The translations under genes and the position numbers were made by a program. A DNA stretch of 64,000 nt from Hyphodiscus hymeniophilus (taxonomy: Eukaryota; Ascomycota; Leotiomycetes; Helotiales; Hyphodiscaceae): the NCBI GenBank assembly GCA_016508695.1, contig VNKQ01000004.1:992001-1056000 (forward strand), read 5' to 3'. Shown in pieces: positions 1 through 11,158 of this stretch. Under the pieces are notes generated by a model. It had not been told where the DNA came from. It saw nothing but the letters and a program-made list of their open reading frames with translations, and did not search any database. Position 1 is the first letter of the stretch, and every line of letters begins with the position of its first letter.

Positions 1-2394
1 GTTCTGAAAGGTTCGGAAAATACAGAGCTGGATCACTATTGGTCACAAACTACAAACCAATACAACTTTCTTCCGGCTCATGTTGCACCTGCTGAAAGTA
101 GTGGGAGCGACTCAACAAGAAAGTACACATGTGATTGCGGATACGAGGCGCGAGGAGAGGAGAATTGGAAAGCTTCTAACTTGGCTCGGCACAAGAGGAC
201 TCAACATGGTAAAAAGGGAAAAGTCTACTCTTGCTATTATCCGGGCTGCACAAACACTTACACTCGAAGTGATAATCTTGCAGCACATCAGAGGATGAAA
301 GGTCACCTTGCAGCTGAAGAAGTTAGACGGCAAGGTTCACCAAGCTCTAGCCAAGCCACAGATGGTGGTGGAGAATGGGAGGAACTTCTTGCGCCTAATT
401 TCCAAGTTTTAACGGGCGCCGAAGACGTCAACCCTCACCAGTCTAGTGACATATCATTCGAGCCCGTCACATTCAAGAAGCACAACTGTGCAAATCCTTT
501 ACCCACTGCATTTTTATCAGATCTACAACCATCGAGAATGTCGTCCCCTAGGTATACCTACGACCTGGAAACGCAGAGCGGCTTGAGTACTGTCGCGAAT
601 GTTGTGGGACACTCAAAGCGAGACTCGCATGGCCTTCTCTCAACTGACACTGATCAGGGGCATTACAAGATCAAGTGCATATGTTCCTCTGAGGACGATG
701 AGGATGATGATGGCATGAAAATTTACTGTCAAACGTGCTCTACATGGCAGCACATTGAATGTTACTATCCTGGCCAAGTCGAGAAGGCTGCAGATTTGCC
801 CTTTGAACACTCCTGCGAGGACTGCAGTGGGCGATCATTAGATCAGCAAGCCGCAACTCTACAGCGTATCCGAAGAAAAGGCAATCTGACTCCTCCCAAT
901 GAGTCTAAGCGACCTAAATTAGTAAACTTTCAGAATTCTAAGAACTTCCAACCTGCAAAGAGCGAAAGCCCGCACAGCAGTTCTCTTAGCACCGAGAAAG
1001 CGCAGCATGCTGCAAATATCGAATCTCCCTTGGTTGCCCTGAAGCTTCAGACATTGGCCATGGATCCTGAGTTGATGGAGGATGTTCGTGCAGCGCTTGA
1101 GGATGAGTCGGATGACGACATCCAGAATCCACCAGAATCCGGCAAATTGTCACTTGTGGAAGAGTATGAAGGCTTAATCCACCACGGGGGCAGCTTTGGT
1201 AAGCCATCATCATCTGATAGCCCCCATATCAGATCTCATGAGATGGCTGCGGCGAGTGAGCAAATTTCTGACGGTATCTGGAAATGCAAGTCCTTCCTCG
1301 ATGCTAGAGAGTAACTATATTAACAAGTCACAGGCAACTGCCAGCCGCGATCCTTTGCGGTGAAATACCAGGCCAGAAAAGAAGGCAAGAATCAATGGAG
1401 ATGGTTCTACGCGTGTCAAAAGGCAAGCGGGGAAAGATGCGATTTCTTTTTGTGGATCTCCGACTCGTTGCAGGATGGTGCCGGTATAGCCACGAAGTCT
1501 AGTGAGAATTGGGGAGACATCATTCCTACAGGGTCAATATTGAAGCGCAAGGATTCTCTAGACCAGAAGATGGATGATGCAATCGCTTCCCAACCTCTCA
1601 TACACCTACTGGCGATCTGCCCTATGACGAGTTCAGAATTGAAAGCAAGGAATACTGATGTTTTGGTAGACGATTTGCAGCGGATACTCGACAGAGTCGG
1701 GCACTGGAATATCAGTACCGGCAAATGGGAGTTAAGGACAAATTTCTATAAAGAGCTTGACGTTTGGACGTTCAACTACAAGGTCGAAGAGGATCGACAG
1801 CGAGCGATTGACAATGCCAGCAAAGTGTACGACAAGATGCGCATTGGACCTTGGGAACCAGAATGGGACAGGCTATTACCACTCGAGGAACGCGGCAGAG
1901 GAAAGACTCTGAGCAGGCTCCACGGTCAGAATGCCAAAGGTCCCTTCCGCACAGCAAGAGAAGGTGAATACGATAGCGATCGAGCTACTGATGATGAAGC
2001 TTCTTCCATGAAACTTCTGCAGAAGCAGGCCAAGAGGTCGACTTTCGGAAAATCACTGCCACCTATCAAAGTCGAGGACCCTTATGACACAGTCGCCATA
2101 AAGCGGGCGCGCAATACCTTGGCGGCTCGAAAAGCAAGACAGAAAAAAATACAAGACCTTGACGTCTTGAAGGAAAGGATCGCACAACTTACAAAGGAGC
2201 GTGACCATTGGGCTACTCTAGCTCTTAGCAAGCAGGGACCCGAAGTGCCTAATTCTGACACACGGACGGCAGAACTTCTGTCTTCAAAGGCTGAAGTTCT
2301 CGACGTAGCCGAGCCTGGTTTCATGGCTGGACCAACCGATTTAGATGGAGCCGAGAAGCGCGATCCTGAACCAGAGACAATCATGTTACCTTGA
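1..2394 (+). CDS. C2H2 / PHD / GRF zinc-finger and bZIP regulatory protein (5' end missing)
   Basis: The reading frame is open from base 1, so the start lies left of the window; 777 residues are present. Two exons, 1-1273 and 1334-2394, join in phase across a 60-bp intron (GTATCT..CACAG). Domains in order, counted from the window edge: two C2H2-type fingers (residues about 44-70 and 78-102), a PHD finger (about 225-272, with C-x-C, CQTC and WQHIECYY), a GRF-type zinc motif just after the intron (about 427-464, ending CDFFLW), and near the C-terminus a GCN4-like basic region with NTLAARKARQKK and a short leucine repeat (about 680-720). The PHD finger suggests histone-tail reading, GRF suggests nucleic-acid binding and bZIP suggests dimeric DNA binding, so a nuclear chromatin or transcription role is inferred. 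The segment between GRF and bZIP is unassigned. This combination of domains is unusual. A two-gene model is possible, but the in-phase intron argues for one gene. Confidence 0.75.
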
Positions 2395-3771
2395 AAAGAT
2401 GGCTGCTCGCAGACGCGCATCAGTATATAGCAATCGGGAAATTTTTGATAAGCCCCGGCCTCGAGGCAAATATTCGGACGATGTTGACATTCCGTACTTG
2501 TTGGTTCGGAACGCTTGGCGTGCGTAAACAACGAAAACATAAAAGTTCTTCTACTCCTAGTGCAGAAGGAGAAGATCGGGAACAGAAATGATGGAGATGA
2601 GATGGATCACTGGTCTAACGTCCTGTATTTTCAGAGCGGATACTATGAGATCATGGCGATGTATGCTGCTTTTTGGTTCTCTCATCATTTGCTTGTTTCT
2701 TTTTTCACATATACCTGGTCTCTATTTTGAAATAGGACTTCGACTCTAAATTCCAACTAATCCTGGACTTTTCATTTAGCACAGCTAGAATTGAGCGTGA
2801 GCATTCACGATCCCAATCGGTCGAGCATCGTCATTGTTTCTGATATAATCGTGAATCTTAAAATTCCAATACCGGTACCCAACGCTCGAAAGCGTAGGCG
2901 AGAGCAAAATGCCAAGTCGCAAGATTATCAGTTTTATCTCGCCATGGCGATAAAATCATGCATTCTCTCCTTCATACAACTAAGCAAGTAGTATTTTCTC
3001 CTCACACGAACTCCTGCGAATAGACTCCGCACCTCCACGAACCTACTCAGAACTTTCGTTCTGATCAATTTCACCATGTAACCGTACAGTGGCCTCCTGC
3101 GATACAGTGCGGCATTCTTACTTATCATCCCCGTGCCTGGCACCGTACTACTTCGACATCAATCTCCAGGATGGCCATGACCAACGGTGAAGGGCATGTT
3201 TGAGCGTGTTTGTAGTCTGCTCCTCATTCAGATACATGCAAATCAAGGGCGTCTTGGCCATCCTTTTGATCCCAAAGAGTGGCAATGGCGGCAGCCAGAA
3301 GGACGGAATGCGTAACGAAAGAGCCTGATTTTGGAAGAGCCTACAGTACTTAATCCTGCCAAGTTTGTTTCAGGTCTCAAATGAATACCGAACGAGGTTT
3401 ATGCCTTCTGATCACGTGGTTTTCTTGTGTCATGGGTAAGATATTGTCTTCTCTCTCGTGCATTTAGATGTACTCAGCTTACAAAAGGCTAGCAATCTGT
3501 TTAGAACTTAAGGTCCGTGTTAAGTATTCGCTTGCATCAGAACAGACCATGCATTAGAGTAGACCACGTAGCAGACCATGTTGTAAATTCAACGCATCCA
3601 TTCGCGGTAAAGCAAAGCAATCTAGAGATGCTAGTAAGGAAGAATCCATTGCGTTTTGATTTCCAAAAGCAAAGCATAGGTCTATGAGTAAAGCAACGCT
3701 AGTGAGCGCGAATAATTTCATCATCTTGAAGGAAGCCAGTCTGTCCATTTTTTTTTCCCGCGGAAAGAAGC
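2395..3771. other. Intergenic, two convergent 3' ends
   Basis: No recognisable gene lies between the bZIP protein and the dehydrogenase. The only item of note is a 64-codon minus-strand frame (3554-3748) whose start looks like a signal peptide. It is listed separately as a weak candidate. Confidence 0.6.
3554..3748 (-). CDS. Possible small secreted peptide (weak candidate)
   Basis: A 64-codon open frame begins with a charged N-terminus followed by MMKLFALTSVALLIDLCFAF, which resembles a signal peptide with a hydrophobic core and an Ala-x-Gly cleavage region. It has only one cysteine in the mature part and no recognised family. It lies about 25 bp beyond the 3' end of the dehydrogenase gene on the same strand, so it could equally be 3' untranslated sequence. 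Length and hydrophobicity are the only support. Confidence 0.15.
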   Translation of the reverse strand: MDRLASFKMMKLFALTSVALLIDLCFAFGNQNAMDSSLLASLDCFALPRMDALNLQHGLLRGLL

Positions 3772-5061
3772 CTAGATACCCGTACCGCGGATGGCATCGA
3801 CTTGCTCAGAGAGAAGTGCGTTGTTCTTTGGCGCAGCGAGTGGTGGTCCCTCGGGAGTGACGTAGGCTTTTGTCATACCTCCATCGACGACGAAGTCCTG
3901 TTATTGTGAGCTCATATCTTCTAAACTGTGGAGAAAAGGAATCTACCTGGCCGTTAACAAAGCTCGACTCATCACTCGCCAAAAATAACACAGCCTGCGC
4001 TTGCTCGATAGCCTCACCAAAACGACCGCTGGGGAAATGAATCTCTCTTCGGTATCTCTTCGGCTGATCATCCCCTAGCCAATCTTGTAAGAGCGGCGTA
4101 TTCAAAGGCGCCGGACAAAGCGCATTGAAACGGAATCCTTCTCTCGCATGCACAATAGCCAACTCTCGCGTCATAGCAAGAACGGCTCCTTTACTAGCCG
4201 TATAGGCCAGCTGAGGAGTGGCGGAACCAACCAAAGCGACCACGGAGGCGGTGTTGATGATTGAACCTCTGATTTTGTTGTGCTTGCGCAAGGAAATTAC
4301 GGCGTGCTTGCAACCGAACCAGACGCCCTTCACGTTAATGGCTTGAGTCAAGTCCCAGATCTTCTCGGGAGTGTCAATGGCGTCGGCATCATCTGCGTGC
4401 ATGATTCCGGCGTTGTTGAACATTATGTCGACTCCGCCCCAGGTGTCAAGATGGTCGACTAGGGCTTTGACGTCGGCTTCCTTGGAAACGTCGCAAACCT
4501 TGAATGTTAGTGGGGGTTTGAGGTACAAAGAGGGGGTCGTACCTGAATCTCAACTTTGTGTGCAGATGGTACCAGTTGCTTGAGCTTGGAGGAGGCTTTG
4601 TCAAGGGCTGGCTTTGAGATGTCGGCCATGAGGACATTGGCGCCTTCTTTGGCGAAGAGGATGCATGTTTCGAGACCAATGCCACTGGTCATTTGAGTTA
4701 GTGGCTTTCACAGATGGAATAAAGTAGTAAGAAGCGCCCAATTCAGAGTAAATGTGACAATCAGAACTTCTGAAAAGCCGTAGGGAAGTTGACTAAGGTC
4801 ACGTGATGAAATATTCGTGGGATGAGGTAGTCATGTTGGTGACATATTCTTCTCTAGACGCTCACTTGAGGCTGTTTGGAAGATGACATGAATGGCCGAG
4901 CGCACAAGAAAGTGAAGCATCTCTACTCACCCAGCTGCTCCAGTGACAATAGCATTCTTGCCAAGCAATCTTCCCATGCCAAAGCTGTTGATGGTCTGAA
5001 CCTTGCCAGTCGCACTGCTGCTTCGAGAACTCTCCTGAGGAGTTACTGGAGGATCGGCCAT
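3772..5061 (-). CDS. Short-chain dehydrogenase/reductase (classical SDR)
   Basis: Four exons (5061-4931, 4684-4543, 4498-3947, 3897-3772) join in phase to give 316 residues. The Rossmann-fold cofactor motif TGAAGGIG is at residues 40-47 and is split by the first intron. NNAG is at 119-122 and the catalytic YTASK (Tyr190, Lys194) follows an INTAS serine. The C-terminal DFVVDGGMT matches the usual SDR ending. The family uses NAD(P)H to oxidise or reduce alcohols, sugars or steroids. The substrate cannot be read from sequence. About 35 N-terminal residues before the fold look disordered rather than like a targeting signal. The third intron begins GTACGA and the fourth GTAGAT. The start is the ATG giving MADPPVTP. 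Confidence 0.9.
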
Positions 5062-6369
5062 GTTGAAGGCGAGAAGAGAGATGAAAGTTGGTCTGAAAAG
5101 GAGAATTAGTGAATGTCTGCGCGTGATCTGATCAGATCTTGCTGTCAACAAAGAAATAAATAAATCCCAGAAGGGAGGCTTCGCTTACAATAAACGGTCT
5201 GTACAATTGGATGCTGCAGTTGTTCTACTCGACTTATAGAAACAGCTGCGATAAGGCTCACTTGTAGTCTATAGGAATCAGAAAGCAGTCGCGATCTTTC
5301 GAAGAGGGAGATGAATATGAAAAGGGAGAAAGCTGATGACACAGAGCTGATTTATATTAGGTGTGTAGGGCTATTTAGGTTGTACGGTCCGACAACGGTC
5401 GCCTCTTATCTAAGCTCTCCAGGAACACCAGCCCCACGCAAACATCCTCCACCAAAGGGGGAATCACGAGTCATCATCCGGATGATCACTGGATGAGTTG
5501 GATCCATAGATGGTGGTACTCGAGGTGACGATGTGTCAAGGAAAGTGAAGTGTCTGGTGTGTCCGCATTTGTCGCACTGTCGATGTGCGATGGATGGAGA
5601 GCACAAGACGTGCCACGGGTGCGGGGTTTTCAATGGATCGATTAGAGTATTCTGGTGGTTGCAGGACCAGAAACGGTGGAGGGACTTTGACGCCGAATAG
5701 AGTATCAGATTCCCAATGTGTCTATTTACGGAGGCGACATGTTGAGGATGCGATGCTCCAATTACCAGTGACAACAAGAGAATGCGATGCTCCCCTACTA
5801 CCAACGACAACGAGAGAGAATATAATATATAAATCGTTAGATTTTGCTGTTGTTACCCAAGCCAAAATCGAAAGTAGGGCTACATCCTGGTGATGCCTCT
5901 TACGGTCGACCCACGGTTTGGCGGGGTGTCTGATATTCTTGTACTCTTGTGCTCTGTCAACTGTTTGTTTACTCTTGGATGTTTGTATTGGATCCTTGGA
6001 CTGCGATGACGAAGGTGGACTCAGAACTTCATGCTGCATCCCCCTACTGATTGGTTGTTGACATTTACTTAACAATGGCAGGCCAACCCAGCTTCCAGCC
6101 CCTCGCTTCAAGCAAGGCAAGGTAGAGCTCTTATCGCATTGCTTCTCCTCACGAGCCGGATGTCCAAGATCATCATACTACTCCTACTCACACAACAGGT
6201 CGAAACCTCTGCAGCAGGCATTCCAGCAGGACCTCGCAGATCTAAGTAGCACCCCAGTCCTACAACTTGCTTCTCCAGAAGTCGGGACACGAGAACTCCA
6301 AGCTGCTGTGCTCCATTGCTTACGCCCAAGCTCCCCTCGAAAGCACCCACAGCCCCGAATCCCCTCACG
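5062..6369. other. Intergenic between divergent SDR and glutamine synthetase genes
   Basis: Promoter-bearing spacer of about 1.3 kb between two divergently transcribed genes. A minus-strand frame with paired cysteines sits inside it (5406-5810) and is described separately. No tRNA or repeat was recognised. Confidence 0.5.
5406..5810 (-). CDS. Possible small zinc-ribbon-like protein (fragment or weak gene)
   Basis: A 134-codon frame contains FWSCNHQ, then a lone cysteine, then HRQCDKCGH about 30 residues later. This spacing of Trp-x-Cys, Cys and Cys-x-x-Cys-Gly-His resembles small zinc-binding proteins that are common and mostly unstudied in filamentous fungi. Only the middle of the frame (about 5480-5690) shows it, so true exon limits are unknown. 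There is no supporting splice model. It may be a decayed copy or chance. Confidence 0.25.
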   Translation of the reverse strand: MSLVVGEHRILLLSLVIGASHPQHVASVNRHIGNLILYSASKSLHRFWSCNHQNTLIDPLKTPHPWHVLCSPSIAHRQCDKCGHTRHFTFLDTSSPRVPPSMDPTHPVIIRMMTRDSPFGGGCLRGAGVPGELR

Positions 6370-7993
6370 ATGCCCGACAAGAAGAAGGAAGAGATATCCT
6401 TGATCTCGCTGCCAGATCTGCTAGAAAATGACACCAAGGTCAAGCTCGCAGGTGTCGATGTCGATGGTCAATTGCGGGGGAAATTGATCTCCAAGAAGAA
6501 ATTTCTGGGAATCGCAAAAGAAGGGTTTGGCTTCTGCTCTGTGATCTTTGGCTGGGATATGCATGATCAGACATACTTCAGAGAGTTGAAAATCAGCAAT
6601 GCAGACAATGGATACCACGATCTTATCGCCATCCCAGACCTACGCAGCTTCAGGAGAATACCTTGGGAGGATGATGTGCCATTCTTCCTCGTCAGCTTCT
6701 TTGATCCAGATTCCATGAAACCTGTCAGTGTTTGTCCGCGAGGAATATTGAAGACTGTTGTCGAGAGATTACATGCGAAAGGACTCGGGGCAATGGCTGG
6801 AGGTGAGACTTGGATTGCGATAACCTAGACATTGCTGATCATTCTACAGCTGAATATGAATTCTTCCAATTTAAAGCGCCCCAAAGCAATCCTCATGGTC
6901 CTATTTCCGAACGTAATAACTCCTCGACTGCTACCTTCCTACGAAACAATCCCGTCGACTCACTCCCATCTTTGACTGAGGGCATGTTCGGATATAGCTT
7001 GACAAGACCTGTACATAACAAGGACTACTACTATGGCATATTCGATGCCTGTGAAAAGTTTAACGTTGGGATAGAAGGGTGGCATACAGAGAGTGGCCCC
7101 GGTGTTTTCGAGGCTGCCTTGTCATTTGGAGAGGTGGTACAGATGGCAGACAAAGCCGGATTATTCAAGTTAGTAGCCCACACTTTGACTTTGCGCAAGA
7201 CCTAATATCTGCGCAGATATGTTGTCAAATCGGTTGCAACGCAATACGGAATCACGCCCTGCTTCATGGCCAAGCCCAGACAAGGCCTCCCGGGAAACAG
7301 CGGACACATGCACATCTCGATAGTGGACAAAGATGGAAAGAATCTCTTTTTCCGCGAGAAGAAGGATACAGAAGCTGAGTGGGACGATATTGCAAATCTG
7401 TCAGACATGGGAAGGCATTTCCTAGCTGGGTTGCTGGAAGGTCTCCCAGACATTATGCCACTTGTTGCGCCCACGGTCAACTCCTACAAACGCTTGGTAG
7501 AGAATTTCTGGGCACCGGTAACAGTTTCCTGGGGGCTGGAACACCGTGCAGCCTCGATCCGACTCATTGCACCGCCCACATCGAAACCTGGAGCCACGCG
7601 CTTCGAGGTTCGAGTTCCTGGTGCCGATGCAAATCCATTCTACGTCCTTGCTGCGATACTGGCGCTGGGATGGAGAGGCGTAGAGAAGAAGCTTGAGATC
7701 AAGCAGCCACCGCTTGGGAAAGGTCAGGATGTTGGCGGGAAGGCTGATCCGGGCGTGAGGTTAGCGAAGAGCTTGAAAGAGGCAACAGAGAGGTTTATGA
7801 GGCCTGAGAGCCTGGCGAGAGAGGTGTTTGGGGATGAGTTTGTGGAGCATTATGGGGGAACTCGAGAGCATGAGATTCGGCTGTGGGATGAGGCCGTTAC
7901 GGATTGGTAAGTACCCTGGAGGGCTTGCGTGATATGGTGCATGCACTGCTGACAATGACCAGGGAGGTGAAGAGGTACATCGAGACGGTGTGA
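6370..7993 (+). CDS. Glutamine synthetase, class I (prokaryotic-type) homologue
   Basis: Four exons (6370-6802, 6850-7168, 7217-7906, 7963-7993) close in phase to 490 residues. The usual fungal nitrogen-assimilation enzyme is the shorter type II form; this one has the class I layout. An N-terminal beta-grasp region (VDVDGQLRGK) is followed by an FDACEKFNVGIEGWHTE strand and the ATP-binding signature KPRQGLPGNSGHMHIS. The ammonia/glutamate-site region RLIAPP follows near the C-terminus, with RFEVRVPGADANPF. Family members ligate ammonia or amines to glutamate using ATP. In filamentous fungi, related proteins include the C-terminal half of FluG, so a gamma-glutamyl-amine or developmental role is possible. 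I chose the ATG in the context cacgATGccc; an in-frame TTG upstream is not needed. Confidence 0.88.
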
Positions 7994-9386
7994 ACGGGAA
8001 GATGGATTGGGGAACGCTGCATGTGCAATTACATTTGCATCGGCTTTTTTGAAACTATACCATATATGTATGTATGCTGTAATGTATGCTGTCGGCCAAG
8101 AACCCTGTGCTCGTGTAAATGTGAACTTCGGGGGTGGCAGAATGTCTCTAGTTGAGTTTGATGGATACTGGTCTCCCAAGCTTCCTGCTCAAGCTGCCAT
8201 CATATCTCTTTCCTGCATCCTAAACCCGTCTCTTCTTCAACATCATCTTCAACCACAGTTCCAATCCCATCCAATAATCTACTGTAATGGAAACCGTGTC
8301 GTGAAAGTGTGAAAAGCCACCACCGAATTGCAAAGCGCATTCGATAGTCCCAATCAGAACTGGACATGGCAATATCAAGCCGCGATCTGGATGTTCAACC
8401 AGCCGTCCTACCTAACCCTCACTTGTCCAACCCCATAAAACTCCCCCGTCCAACACATCCAATGGGCACGACCCGCAGCTGCCACAAACCCATGCGAAGC
8501 CGTCATGACGGCTGCTGCAGACAGACCACCTACAGTAGGTACTTGTAAATTCGGACCATTCGGGACTCCAATACTCCCCATTGGGAAGCCATCGTCACCT
8601 CCGTTCTCGAGTATGTAAGCTTAAGTTTAAACTCATGCAGCATCCCAGTCTGCTGGATCTGCAATTGGCGATTAGCGTGCTGTCAGCCTGGACTGATTGA
8701 TTGATTGAATGATGATCAGCAATTAGCACTGTCCCGGACCACAAGTCTTCCGAGTTGGGGACCCCCAGAACTCTCACAGCCCAAGCCCGGATCAACGTCA
8801 CTCTCGAGGTTTGGGAAGGAGGAGATGGATATTGCGATGTCCAAGTCCAATAATGACAGAGTATCGGGCTGAGCGGCGTTCGGTGCTGGCTGCTGGTGTT
8901 GCTGTGGGTGCAAGGATACTGTAGGAGCTCCAGAGCATCAGCCCTTATGCAGAGCTCTTACCTATCCTTGGAGTCCTAAGAATCTAAGACTCTATCAACA
9001 GTTCTCACTATCCCCCAATCGAGCTTCTTCCTTCTTGAGCAAATTGGAGAATAGCTTCTTCCTTGTCCTCTCCTCCTCCGCCGGATCCAGACCTTTCCAG
9101 AGCAGGACCGGCTGGACTTTAGAGTGATCACGTCTTCCACAACACTACCTTGAGGTACTGTATACACATGTCACTCGTGCGGATCCAGTAGTCCGTTCTG
9201 CATCCTTTTATCCTTTAGGATCGGCTTGATTGATATACGCAAGCTCTAGGTACAAAGTGCTTTCCCCTCTCTCCGATTCCGTCTTAGTTTTCTTATAAAG
9301 TTATAAATCCCCTCTCCTAGCTGTTCATCCTTCTTTAAACGCTCATATACAGACTCTTCTTACTTCTCTGTCTATCCCCTCCCAAA
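7994..9386. other. Intergenic, about 1.4 kb
   Basis: Holds the 3' flank of the glutamine synthetase homologue and the promoter of the Rds1-like gene. The last 250 bp is pyrimidine-rich, as is common just upstream of highly expressed fungal genes. No credible coding sequence or structural RNA was seen. Confidence 0.6.
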
Positions 9387-10425
9387 ATGCGTTACTCTCT
9401 CATCCCAGCTCTCGCTCTTGGAGCCACTCTTGTCTCCGCCCTTCCCCTCGAGGGACGCGCAGATGTCGCCCAAGACTTCAACCCTCCACCCGGAGGTGAC
9501 ACCACCATCTTGAACTACGCCCTCACTCTCGAGTACCTAGAGCGCAAGTTCTACGCCGAGGGTATTGCCAACTACTCGCAAGCAGACTTCGTCAAAGCAG
9601 GTTTCCCGGATCCCTTTTACAAGAACTTGAAGGAGATCTACTATGATGAACAGGTTGGTCTTCCCTTGCACTTACATTGCCCTCGAATGCTTGCTAATGT
9701 ACATCTAGACACACGTCTCTTTCCTCGCGGGTGCTTTAGGACCAGCAGCCGTCTCAGAAGCAACCTACTCCTTCCCCTCCACCGACCCCAAGTCATTCGT
9801 AGCACTCTCCTCCGTCCTCGAGGGAGTGGGCGTCTCCGCGTACCTCGGGGCAGCTGCCGCCATTGCAGACAAAACATACATCCCGATCGCCGGCTCCATC
9901 CTCACCGTTGAGTCGCGTCACTCTTCATACATCCGTGCTGCTCTCGGAGAGTCCCCCTTCCCCAAACCCTTCGACACGCCCCTCGACTTCAACCAAGTCT
10001 ACTCCCTAGCCGCACAATTCATCACCGGCTTCGCCGCAGGCGCCGCTCCTCTCCCGTTCAAAGCCTTCCCTCCCCTCGTCATCCAAGCCAGCCAGTACTA
10101 CTACACGGCCGGCTCCTCAAGCGTGACCTTCACCCACGGCAAGACAAACGCCGTCAAAGCGGGACTGATCACAGCCGACACCCCCGTGTACGCCGTCCTC
10201 TTCTCCGGTCTCGACAAGTACTATGTCCCCGTGTACGAGACGCAGGGCAATTCGGGCGACTTCAAGTTCGACAAGCTGCCTGCTGGTGGAGACGGTGTCT
10301 TGCCTCCTACCGGACAGGTCTACGTCGTGCTGAGTACGAGTGGGACGGCCGTCTCTGATGCGAACACCATCTCTGGGGTCGGCATCCTGGAAGTCAGCCC
10401 GCCGGGAGATAGGAATTTGTTCTAG
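9387..10425 (+). CDS. Secreted ferritin-like domain protein (Rds1-like)
   Basis: Two exons (9387-9653 and 9709-10425) give 355 residues. The N-terminus is a clear signal peptide (MRYSLIPALALGATLVSALP). The next part reads TTILNYALTLEYLERKFY, the first helix of the ferritin_2-type four-helix domain found in fungal stress-response Rds1 proteins. A second helical block follows with YLGAAAAIADKTY, then TVESRHSSYIRAALGESPFP. Glu in the first helix and ESRH in the later one are positions where this fold can bind metal. The C-terminal third is a beta-rich region with no identified function. An extracellular or cell-wall location is inferred. Family members are known from stress and starvation expression, not from a defined reaction. 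Codon use is strongly biased to C-ending codons, suggesting high expression. Confidence 0.85.
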
Positions 10426-11158
10426 GCAAGAGTGTGGGAGCGCAGCGTAGGGTGGAAATGACCACGAGTGCTGTGGGTCGTACGCCGGTGCGGTGTATTA
10501 CACGAGGGTATATAATGTCATAATGATAATCTTGATTCTACCTACACTTGCCCCGGTAGAATCGGCAAGTCCAAATCGCCGAAAGGGTACTTACTGTATG
10601 AGCCATTCAGGCTTAGATTCCAAGCCGTAAGATCGGAAGACATTTAATGTCCCAATCGTTCAGCACTCCTGGCAGATAATCCACAAAGACAGAAGACGTC
10701 AGCCCTATCCCAATTCCGTAAGATATAAACCCACTTGGAGTTCGACAAACAGGGGACAGTCGTACAGTGCTGATATTGACGGTTGCCACTTGCTCCGGTT
10801 GATCGTGCTACTGCATTCGCTCGACCAGGGCTCTTGATCTCAGAAAGGAAGAAATAATATATATGGAGATGACGAACGATGTCAGTACTCCAAGTTGTTT
10901 TTGGTTGCACAATACGAGTGGTATACAGCTGCGGGTAATTTGCCCACGAACCCGAGATAAAAGAACCTAGGCTTTGCGAGAAACAACTGTGCTGACATCC
11001 CTTTAATATACATGGTATTCTTTTCCAAGATATGGTGTTCCTTGCCCTTATTACATATAATACAGAACATGAGTGGGTTCCAAATGTTCAAGTAGCTAGC
11101 TTCAATCATTCGGGTCTCTCATAGCCACGTGGGTTAACTTCCGACAATTCATCTTCGA
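10426..11158. other. Convergent 3' flanks
   Basis: Spacer between two genes that point at each other. It is moderately AT-rich, with short polyadenylation-like stretches near 10505 and 10855. No gene recognised. Confidence 0.6.
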
